Positions 1 through 9,558 of a DNA stretch of 64,000 nt are shown here, piece after piece. Source of the DNA: Xestospongia bergquistia (Eukaryota; Porifera; Demospongiae; Haplosclerida; Petrosiidae); assembly GCA_963965975.1 (NCBI GenBank), contig OZ014413.1, forward strand, positions 498,501-562,500, read 5' to 3'. Each line of letters starts with the position of its first letter. The first letter of the stretch is position 1. The notes under the pieces were generated by a model. The model was not told where the DNA came from and ran no database searches. It saw only the letters and a list, made by a program, of their open reading frames with translations. A program made the translations under genes and the position numbers.

Positions 1-40
1 AACCTTCTATACATATAATAACTAGTAATATAACTAGTGA

Positions 41-735
41 TTATTACCTGTAATGTGTATGGTCTATTAAGACAAAACCATTGATATATAGTTAACAGTT
101 CTTGATGTTGTATTTCAACATGAGAATTACTACAGAGACAACAATGATAGGAGAGAGAGAGAGACAATTATATAACAACTGATCATGTGACACACTTTGA
201 GTACTAGATTAGTAGAGCGCCAACAAGGTACATAAAGTTATATCAGTAAATGACAATAACATCATCCTCACATATAGCACACAACTAATGTTCAATGAGA
301 TTATCAATATTCATTGATCTCAGGTAATTATTCTATGTGATATTTATGATTTATTGTGTGTACTATATTATATATAATGTTCATTGTGTGGTTTATACAT
401 TATCCCTTTGGATTTAAGAAAGGAAATAAAATAAGGAGTAAAAGTGAAGTTTAGGGTGATCATGTCTCCGCCATTTCTCCTTCCCAAAGGACAGAATTAC
501 TATAAAGAGAATACCAGGCCTTGCAATAAAATTACAGAGTTGCTAAAGTAATATGCAATACATTACTTTGAAATGTATATTTAAAAACATATTCAAGAGT
601 ATTCATTCATAACAGTTGAGATCTACTGAGTACCTTGTTTAGCTTTCTTCTCTTCCAATCATTTCTGTTGTATCAGATATTGATGATGTTTAAATGTCTG
701 CCTGTAAGGATTAAGACCAATCATGACTTGTGAAT
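41..735 (-). pseudogene. Partial duplicated copy of RPL4 last exon and 3' flank
   Basis: About 665 bp here resemble 1743-2410 (offset about 1675), covering RPL4 downstream sequence and the terminal part of its last exon. On the minus strand the copy can be read as the RPL4 C-terminal segment (motif [17 protein letters not shown]), but an in-frame TGA at 659-661 replaces an Arg codon of the real gene, and the similarity stops abruptly at 735/2410 inside the exon. It is therefore a broken 3' fragment without upstream exons. The original RPL4 lies at 2295-3747. Confidence 0.85.
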
Positions 736-939
736 ATCATATCGTTGTTGTATCACTGAAATACTCCTCCTACATGACTCAAAACCAGTTTTAAACAGTT
801 CAAATATACCATACAACTTATATGTTCTCTATGACAGACTGACTAGTTTTTTACCAGTAAGTTAAATAGATTTAAGATTTATAAAAATTAAAGAAAAGAT
901 GTTGTGTTGCCCAAATTCCCAGTAAATTTATAAAAAATA

Positions 940-1340
940 TTAAAAAATCAAAAAAAAAAAACCCTTGTGTGTTGCCCAAACGATTCCTACTCGCTCACCC
1001 ACTCAGGCTTCCACTTAGGCTCCAGGATTCCCTGCTATTGCTAGCTGGGACCGCCACCTGGCTTGGTAACCCTCGTCTTCGCGAGGTAATCCTGGCTGGA
1101 GCGTCGCCCTAACTTAAAACCAGCCGTACGGGATTCCAGCTCTTAGGGAATGTCGCATTCAGGAACCGGGAACCACAAATACACCAGCCTCATCTCGTTT
1201 AAAGGGAGACTACCAGCCCTATCCTAGTCGGCCTTTCGGATACTCCGTAGAGTATGCTGGTAACCATCTCAGAGGTCTGACGCATTGCAGAACGCTGGCC
1301 CACAACACACTGGCACTCATGACTGTTTCAGTTTCTTTAT
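940..1340. other. GC-rich insert between the two RPL4 3' copies
   Basis: About 380 bp with clearly higher GC than the surroundings, starting after an A-rich run at 950-960. It holds several CG dinucleotides and a hairpin-like CTCG-tcttcg-CGAG stretch near 1072-1087. A short direct repeat (GTGTTGCCCAAA-like) occurs at about 905-916 and 967-980. I found no open frame, tRNA or rRNA match that I trust. A non-autonomous mobile element is possible but not shown. Confidence 0.4.
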
Positions 1341-2294
1341 ATATGTACGTCAGATTTTGTCTTCATGTTCTTGTGGGGCGCGTTGGTGTAGCGCTATGAA
1401 TCTCATTAATGATACTTGTGACTATGGTCATAAACGTTAATAAACTAAAGAGGTTGTTTAAATAACTAACCATTTCAACAAATTACAACACTACTACTAA
1501 TTATTATTAACATTATTATTATTTAATTTTATAGACACCACAAAAAGAAACAATCTCATTAATTGTAAGTTAAATTCTTTTAAAACTTTGAAATCCAACT
1601 AAACCATTATCTGAGAAATTTCTAAGTTTATCAATGAGATTACTTAATGTACTATGAACATAATTATAATTGTATAAACACTAAGGTATAATTGTTTATA
1701 TATTGAATTATATCATAAAATATAACGTGTTTTATGTTACAATAAGACAAAACAATTAATACTGTTATTGATGTTGTATTTCAACATGAGGAATACTACA
1801 GAGACAACAATGATAGGAGAGAGAGACAATTATATAACAAGTGATCATGTGACATACTTGAATACTTCATTAATACTATCATTAGAGCACTAACAAGGTA
1901 CATAAAAGCAGTAAATGGCAATAACATCATCCTCAGGTAATAATAGCAAACAACTAATGTTCAATGACATCATCAATATTGTCAATGATCACAGCTAATT
2001 ATTAATGTGATATTTATGATTTATTGTGTGTACTATACTATATACAATGTTTATTGTTTGGTTTATCCTTTGACTTGAGAGAAGAAATTAAATGAAAATA
2101 AGCAGTAAAAATGAAGTTTAGGGTAATCATGTCTCTGCCATTTCTCCTTCCCAAAGGACAGAATTACTATGAAGAGAATACCAGGCCTTGCAATAAAACT
2201 AGATTTGCTAAAAGTACTATGCAATACATTACTCTGAAATGTATATTTAAAAACATATTCAAGAGCATTCATTCATAATAGTTGAGGTCTACTA
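1341..2294. other. AT-rich noncoding, parent copy of the duplicated RPL4 3' flank
   Basis: No gene seen. From about 1743 the sequence is the parent of the duplicated segment at 41-735 and is 3' flank of RPL4. It contains a short GA run near 1815. Confidence 0.7.
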
Positions 2295-3747
2295 TTAAGA
2301 TTGAGTGTCCTGTTTAGCTTTCTTCTCTTTCAATCGTTTCTGTTGTATCAGATATTGATGACGTTTAAATGTCTGCCAGTAAGGATTAAGACGAATCATG
2401 ACTTGTGAATTCTTTAGAGGGTTCTTCTTAATAGGGGCACGACGAGATCGTCTGGGACTACAGAGAAGAGAGTGAGTAAACAAGTATAGTTATAAGAAAT
2501 ATTTACCCTTTACGTTTGAGCTGTTTCTGGACTTCTTCAGAGTTAATAATACGAGCTAAATCACTATTTGTCATTGTGTGACGAGGTAACCTGTGTAGGA
2601 AGAACAAAAAAGACAAATTATTAATTATTATTAATATATAATAATAATAATACTATTATTAATAAATAAAACAAAAAATTATGAACTAAACAATGGGTCC
2701 AGCATAACAATACTTACTTGTAGTTTTTCTTGCATTTTGATAGCTTGTTAAATGTTCCATAAATTCGATCTAATTTCTCAAAGGCACTCTTTGTCCAAAT
2801 ACAAAATCGACCCATGTGACCTCCAGGAGCAAGTCGTAACAAATTCAATTTATTCACATTTAACAGCTCCACTCCAGGAAGATTACGAAAAGCCTTCTTA
2901 ATTCCACCATCTTTACTGTATATAACCAATGGTCCTTTCTTTTGAAGGTAACGACGATTCCTCATCTTACCCTTCCCAGGACGAATCCTCCTAGTCTGTT
3001 TGCTACGATCGACATCTTCATATGCTTTCAATGTCTTCAATAACTTAACAGCTTCCTTAGTTTTGTTCATATTTTGTATAGAGTCAGTCACTACCAGTGG
3101 TATCTCTCCCACTTTACGAATACGATGACCACGTGCTGTCACTAATGCTGGGAGTGCTGTAGCTGCTAGAGCAGAGCACATGGCGTAACGTCTTTGGTTA
3201 AGGTTGACTTTACGATGCCAACGTCGCCAGGTTTTAGTGGGTGCAAACATACGACCTTTACGACACATCTAAAACTAAAGTTAAAGACTACAACAATACA
3301 TTAATAACTTAGCATTCTATGATAAAATAACATTACATATCTAAGTATGGATACATTTCCAAAAGCTGCTTGACCAGAACGATGAGTACCTCCTCCTCTC
3401 ACACGAGGGATACGAGCCACAGCACGTCCAGTACCCCAAGACTCAGCACTTGTCTGATGCCCCGCCTTCCTAGATACTGCATAAGGTTGACGTTTGTTCT
3501 TAGACATATTGGTATGTACATATTGTAAAATGTCCTGGCGTATGGGGGCCTTGAAAACAGCAGGCATTCCCACCTGAGCACAGGATTTACCCTCCTCATC
3601 AAATACTGTAACTAAAGGTCTAGCAGACTAAAGAACAAACAAAAGTAATTTATTTAAATATATTTATAATAATATCCTTACATTTAATAAAACAATATTG
3701 CTAATATTTTTATAATACAATATAATGTTTATTATTGTACGTACCAT
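2295..3747 (-). CDS. RPL4: Ribosomal protein L4 (uL4), cytosolic large subunit
   Basis: Exons on the minus strand: 3745-3747 (ATG only), 3355-3627, 2718-3268, 2507-2590 and 2295-2457, giving 357 aa. All introns are GT-AG and phases agree. The protein starts [16 protein letters not shown] and contains the family segments [53 protein letters not shown] and the tail [18 protein letters not shown]4 is a structural protein of the 60S subunit; its extended loop lines the exit tunnel. The length is close to the yeast protein and shorter than human, which has a longer C-terminal tail. The start codon sits alone in its own exon, directly followed by the donor GTACGT. It is divergent with COMMD6, 181 bp between start codons. 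Downstream lies a broken copy of its 3' end (41-735). Very high confidence. Confidence 0.98.
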
Positions 3748-3928
3748 ATTTCTACTCTATAAATTCCCTTCTATCCACCGATTGAAGAAGGTTCCTAAAA
3801 GTATACCTACTACCTCAAATAACACGAGGGAGACTACAATCGCGCATGCTCAGTAAGTAAACCTGCAGCAGAATAAAGGGGTGTGGCTATTTTATTATAC
3901 ATTTAATTCTACTAACTAATAGGTCGTA
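3748..3928. promoter_or_regulatory. Shared bidirectional promoter RPL4 / COMMD6
   Basis: 181 bp separate the two start codons, so both genes must start from here. On the RPL4 side the minus strand carries a pyrimidine run CCTTCTTC (3784-3791), like the 5'TOP start sites of ribosomal protein genes; that this is the start site is inference. Confidence 0.6.
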
Positions 3929-4913
3929 ATGGGTATTCTTTCTAACGCTCCTCAAGGCTTTCCAGAAGCTGTCTCCATGTTGAATGCCTTACCTCAAGGG
4001 CTACTAGCAGAGATGGTAAGAATAATGTGCTATATCTCTAATTAGTGCTCACTTTGTCCCCTGTTTAGGCACAAGATGTCATTGCATTTCTTCAGTATCA
4101 AGTTGGCTTCATGAATATTAATGATTATGAATTGGTATGCCACAACTGACCAATCAAAACACCGACACAAGCAGATCACATGACATTGTAAAGTCTTTTT
4201 GCTAGACTCCCTTGACATAGGAATGGGAGTCTGGGAATGAGACAAATATTGTACACACCCACTATTATATGAGTACATATTTTTCTAGTCTGTCACTAGA
4301 TTAGCTTCCAGTAATCCTATAAAGATCAAAGCTCAAACTTGTGTCAACGCACTAACCTATATCTTCAGGTACACACCCCTTTACCATAACAACCTCATAA
4401 ATTATTCATGATACACAGATCTGCAGCTGCTGAAAATCTTACAGTTGATACATTAGTAACTGAATTAAAGAGTTCATTATTATTTCAAGAGAGTTCTATA
4501 GCAGTATTGAGAGAAGTATGGAAAAATGAAGGACCATCTTTAATATCACTCCCAAAGCAGACATTATCAGTAGGAGAGGTAACCTAGCAACCAAAATACA
4601 TATCAAACCTTATGAATAATTCATTAGTTACTCTCTATGGATTGGAAGTTGGGCATGGCTATGAGTTCTAGTGGATGTCGTTCACTTAACACACCACATG
4701 TTACATTACAATTACAAGTAACAGAATCACGTGGTATAGTCCAATATCATAACATTGAAATGAGTCTACCAGAATTCCATGTGAGGACCTTCTCTATCCT
4801 TTCATGTATTCATCCATTTTTTAATGTCCATTCAACTGTTTGTCCATTCTTCCTTACTATAGAATTTTGCTAGTCAGTTAAAAGAAATGTCTAATGCTTT
4901 AGAGACAGCTTAA
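3929..4913 (+). CDS. COMMD6: COMM domain-containing protein 6, full-length form
   Basis: Exons 3929-4015, 4069-4134, 4289-4368, 4419-4578, 4628-4780 and 4863-4913 join in phase to 198 aa. The C-terminal COMM domain reads LLSMDWKLGMAMSSSGCRSL, then PHVTLQLQV, IEMSLPEF and NFASQLKEMSNALETA. This matches COMMD6 (human VDFQWKLGMAVSSDTCRSL, CFEMTIPQFQNFYRQFKEI) better than any other COMMD I recall. Known role: a subunit of the Commander/CCC complex in endosomal recycling and NF-kB control. Human COMMD6 has almost only the COMM domain. Here about 125 residues precede it and look like the N-terminal helical domain of the other COMMD proteins. Convergent with RWDD1 (122 bp between stop codons); AATAAA near 4987. 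Confidence 0.93.
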
Positions 4914-5035
4914 CAATGGACTACATACAATAATATAATGATTGTGATATATGTGTGTATGTGTGTATAATGCTTGTTATTAATAGTTAATAAAACATTT
5001 TACAAACACAATATAAATATTAATATTATTATTTG

Positions 5036-6350
5036 CTAACTAATTCCTTCTTCATTTTCTAAGTCACCTAAATCTTGAAATAAAGACTCATCGACTTCAA
5101 CATTATCTTCTAATGTAAATTCCTCATCAACTAAAGAGAAGAAAATATAATTAATTAATTGACTTAATTTAAGGGGCATAGAGTATAATTCACAAATATT
5201 TTACCTTCAGTGAGAAATCTTGCATCAGAGAGAGCTAATGAAGCATCTCGTTCAAACATTTGTTTCCCTATAATAATAAACAATATAGTTATAACCACAC
5301 CCACTACACCTCAATCTAATTACAGTGTGTGGGCAGTCCATACATACCAGTTAATTTTACAGCAGTAGTTGTGGTTGTTCTCATCCTCTCTTTCTCTTCC
5401 ATAAACTGTTTCTTCCATGCCATAAAGGTTTCCATGGTAACAATTGTCCCTTTATATTTCTCTTCTTCCTTTCTCTTTGCCTCTTCTTCTTTCTCTCTCA
5501 ATTCTCTCTCAGCCTCTTGTTCAAATCCTTCTAACACCTCTAATAACTTATCTTGCACTGATGATGTTAATGTATAAATCATAGGAATACCAAGATTGTC
5601 CTCAGCCTACCAAGAACAAAGAGATAACAACATGTTAATATACTTGTATATGATATAATAATATATAATAAATGAAGTCATTGTTTTCAAGTAAAGTTTA
5701 AAGTTCAGACTTCAACTCATCAAGTGATGACCTATTTCACTTCTAGTTCTAGAAATGAGGATGTCCCTTTATTTATTATTATAATTATTATACCATACAT
5801 GTATACATGTACCTGTTCTTTTAATAGTTGTTGTATGTGGGTGGGATCTATATTTGATGAGTGTGATGAGAGAGTAATTATAGGGACAATATCAGGATAT
5901 TGATCAGGTAATTCAAACTGAATGACACAATGAGCTAATGGACAGATAGATATAAAAATAGATGGATATAGCAACTACAAATAGATCAATAGTTAAAATG
6001 GACAGCTGTTGGATAAACATAATAGATATTATATTTATGTATAATTGCATGTAATAATACATGTAATTTAAAAACCTTTATTTCCATTCAGTTCGGAACT
6101 AACAGTTATTTCAAAGCTCCATGGAGATGAGGAGAATTCTACAAAGAAACATTTCTATAAATACTCTAATTAAACAAACATGAAAATAATTTTAAAATAA
6201 AGTACGAACAACTACTTCACCTTTAAATTCCTCCTCAGTATAAATTGATCGAACAGCTTCTATCTCTCCATCTTGTTCTTCTTTATAATCTACAAAGAGA
6301 AAGAGAATTGTACATAATTTGTATTACACACTAAGTATGTATGTACCCAT
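5036..6350 (-). CDS. RWDD1: RWD domain-containing protein 1 (DRG family regulatory protein 2)
   Basis: Exons (minus): 6347-6350, 6221-6289, 6076-6138, 5813-5934, 5348-5606, 5205-5267 and 5036-5130; 224 aa, all phases agree. It begins MDYKEEQDGEIEAVRSIY, the start of an RWD fold, followed by WSFEITVSSELNGNK and FELPDQYPDIVPIITL (the YPD..P signature). Then come an E/K-rich helical segment (GFEQEAERELREKEEEAKRK) and GTIVTMETFMAWKKQF. The acidic tail is FLTEVDEEFTLEDNVEVDES followed by LFQDLGDLENEE, close to human RWDD1. Known role: binds and stabilises the translation-linked GTPase DRG2. The first coding exon is only ATGG. It is divergent with WTAP, 87 bp between start codons. The exon starting at 5934 was placed by phase; the more upstream acceptor at about 5975 would give a stop. 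Confidence 0.95.
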
Positions 6351-6437
6351 GCTGTCGGCCACGCCTACTAATTATTTCGAGATTTCAATATTTGTTTTAA
6401 CTCCTTTAATAAGAAATCATTACGCCCATTTAATGGC
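6351..6437. promoter_or_regulatory. 87-bp bidirectional promoter RWDD1 / WTAP
   Basis: Only 87 bp lie between the two divergent start codons. It contains a CACGCC box and otherwise AT-rich sequence. No TATA box is obvious. Confidence 0.6.
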
Positions 6438-9400
6438 ATGGCGGAGAAGCTAGAGAAAGGTGAGGAACGATAGCTGTAAAATCAATAGTATAAACTCAAA
6501 ATGAACGCACAGTATGTACCCAAACTATACAATATAAATATATTGTAATTTAACTATATAATGCAGTGTTTGGGTAGTGGGCATTATTTGGAAATACCCA
6601 CCTTGATATAGATGATGTGATCTAGTGTTGTTTTGTTCTTTTCTTGTTACTAGGTACCAAACGAAGCCTTTCTCCGAGTGATCATGTCAAGACAAGAAAG
6701 AGGGTAGATTGAAATAACACAAGATACTTTGACAATAAAAAAACAAACACTATTTTACAACAACCTAAACTATAACACTATTAACTGTTAACTTTTTCTC
6801 ATTACATATTCATTATTTTTTCCACATATCGTACCAAATTTTTATCCGTATAAGTAGCAATGTTGTCATGGCAACAACTATGAATATATAATGAGAAACA
6901 GTTTCATTAAGTTTTATTAATTAAATTAATTAATTACAGGTGAAATTAACTCCAGCTGATATTAAAGATATGAAACGTGACAAAATAATAGCAAGGTATT
7001 AATTATTACTAGTTATATTAATAGTTATTAATAGTTATTAATAGTTGGAAACAACAAGATGTTTATATTGATAGTCTCTTAACGCAACTTGAGAGTTCAT
7101 CGGCTGAAGATGTAGCAAGGTATGAATGGATGGATGGATGGATCAATGGATGCATAGTAGGGGTAAATGGATGCATGCTGAGATAAATGGATCTATGGAA
7201 TATGTTGTTTGATTTATGTTATGAATGTAATGGATACATTGTTTAATGGATGAGGAGTATGTGAATACATAGTGTTTTAATGGATATATAATTTGATTAA
7301 TGGATATATGAGTTGATTAATGGATATATGAGTTGATTAATGGATATATGACTTGATTAATGGATATATGACTTGATTAATGGATATATGACTTGATTAA
7401 TGGATGTATAAGTTGATTAATGGATATATGAGTTGATTAATGGATATGTAAGTTGATTAATGGATGTATAAGTTGATTAATGGATATATAATTTGATTAA
7501 TGGATATATGAGTTGATTAATGGATATATGAGTTGATTAATGGATATGTAAGTTGATTAATGGATGTATAAGTTGATTAATGGATGTATAAGTTGATTAA
7601 TGGATATATAAGTTGATTTTTAGATGTATCAGTCACATAGAGAGAATTTTAGAACTAAAGTGGATCTAACACACACCCTCTCTCTCACACACCCACACAC
7701 ACACACACACACCCACACACACACACACACACCCATACACACATACTCATGTACAGGTTAAGAGAGTCAGAATCAAAGCTCCAATCACAGGTTCAAGAAC
7801 TAACAAGACGAGAGAATGTACTAAATATGAGACTAGCTACTAAACAAGAAGAAATGAGAAACCTATTAGTCAGTAACCATAGCAACTACACTATACTATG
7901 AATTATCAATATATAATTAACTCTCCAATATTTATTTTATTACAGTATCATGTTAAAATGGAATGTTATTCTTAATGGTTAACTGGTTAAAATTGTATGT
8001 AGTTATATTGTACCTAATAAGTGTATTATATATCACTACATTATAGTATGTATATGGACCTTGTAATCTTACTATAGAGATGTCTTAAGTACAGTGGTTG
8101 AATGATATACTGTAGTATTATTGGTATGGGATTAGAACAAGTGTCCTGAATATAGAGTGTTCTTAATGAGATGTTTCACTATATTTTAATGCTATTATTG
8201 TTTGCTGTATATCTCTTGTAGGCTCAATTACAAGATTTAAAAGAGTCCCAGAACTCAGAGAGTAGTAATCTTCATAATATGTTAGTTGATCCAGCTGTTA
8301 ACTTAGTTTTTCAACAAATGTCGACTGGACTTAAAGAGTCACGAGATAAATTAGAGCAAGCTCAAAACGACTTGAGTGCATGGAAATTTACACCTGACAG
8401 GTGAGAGCTAGGACAATAGTTCTGATAGTTGAGTCATCTTTGTTTACTGTTAATTTATATGGCTTTATTGGTCTATTATGATCTGTTGCTATTGTTTGTA
8501 AATATTATACTATCTGTAATAGTGGCAGGTTAAAAACGACCGTATTTGGGTAGATACAGTTATAATACTGTTTAATATAATATATTGGTTATTTATGACA
8601 TACTATTATGATATTAATATAACCTTTTTTTCTAGTGTTACTGGGAAGAAATTAATGTCAAAATGTCGTAGCTTGCTCCAGGAAAATCAAGACCTCGGCA
8701 AGCAGATATCACAAGGTAGGGTAGCCCAGCTGGAAGCCGAGGCATCGTTACATAAGAAACATTGCCAAGAATTAAAGGAAACATACGAGGGTAAGACATG
8801 ATTGTATTTGGTTCATAATAGTACTTAGTTCTTCTTAATTCCAATTATTATTAACTTGTATTACCTCATTTGTTGGCTTTTGTTGGACGTTTGTTGTTGG
8901 CCTAATATCATATGTACCACAATGGATATTGGCTCCCCTGTTTTATTAATATTTTTATATCCATTGACTGATACGGAACATTTCCTGTAAAGATATGACC
9001 ACATAATGATATAATAATTCTAGGAGTTCCCTTGTTTATGATGTAATACTATTTCATAATTGCTATATAATAGATTATACCTATTAGATATTTGTAATAT
9101 CAAATAAAATTAAATATAAGACCATCTTATATAAACAACCACTATGTATGTATGTACAGTGACTTTTGATGTCTTTTTGTTTCCTACAATGTAATAATAA
9201 TATATCATTATAACAAGTTATAATATGGCATAACAAAATTTGATCTTAAGTTCAAAAATTTAACATCAATTTTGTTCCATTAATAAAGGGGCTTACCCCA
9301 CATTATAACTCTATTTTTATAATACTTGTAGAGCTCACAGAGTGTGTGATGCAACAAGATGAAGAAGGAGAAGCTCTAATGGCCACCATTATTAGTTTAC

Positions 9401-9558
9401 AACAGCAATTAAAACAAGCTAAAGATGTTCTGATAGCTAAAAGTGAAGGGGGCGTGGCTATCAATGAAAGGACGTCAAACAAGATTAATGGTCCTGTGGG
9501 TTCTGCCCATCATCATATGGGCGGAGTTAAGTTAGAATCACCTCGGAGTCAGGAGTAG
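6438..9558 (+). CDS. WTAP: WTAP, scaffold of the m6A writer-associated complex
   Basis: Exons 6438-6459, 6654-6703, 6940-6995, 7045-7119, 7757-7868, 8222-8400, 8636-8790 and 9332-9558 give 291 aa in phase. The N-terminus reads MAEKLEKGTKRSLSPSDHVK, with a basic nuclear-localisation-like KTRKRVK. The family core is LTPADIKDMKRDK, then coiled coil, then LVDPAVNLVFQQM, KLEQAQNDLSAWKFTPDS, TGKKLMSKCRSLLQENQ, ISQGRVAQLEAEASL and EEGEALMATIISLQQQLKQA. These match animal WTAP / fly Fl(2)d closely. Known role: nuclear coiled-coil scaffold that recruits METTL3-METTL14 to pre-mRNA, acting in m6A deposition and splicing. The tail after about 275 is short compared with human (396 aa). Intron 4 carries a 20-bp minisatellite and a CA repeat. 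Confidence 0.96.
7268..7620 (+). repeat. 20-bp minisatellite in WTAP intron 4
   Basis: About 17 tandem copies of a 20-bp unit near TTGATTAATGGATATATGAG with a few substitutions (GTATA/ACTT variants). It lies fully inside the intron. Confidence 0.95.
7676..7745 (+). repeat. CT then CA microsatellite upstream of WTAP exon 5
   Basis: A short CTCTCTC run followed by interrupted (CA)n. It ends 12 bp before the acceptor at 7756 and so lies at the usual place of the polypyrimidine tract. Confidence 0.9.

Noticed and set aside
1375-1410. GC-rich TGGTGTAGCGC resembling a tRNA D-arm
   Set aside because: No second box and no stem pairing at the expected distance.
2591-3744. Search for snoRNAs in the RPL4 introns
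   Set aside because: RPL4 introns often host snoRNAs, but these are AT-rich and I see no box C/D pair with terminal stem.
5960-5985. Alternative RWDD1 acceptor TTGTAG before 5974
   Set aside because: It breaks the reading phase with the upstream exon; the acceptor at 5935 keeps the frame and matches the RWD family.
7268-7620. CRISPR-like regularity of the 20-bp repeat
   Set aside because: There are no unique spacers; it is a plain intronic minisatellite in a eukaryotic gene.
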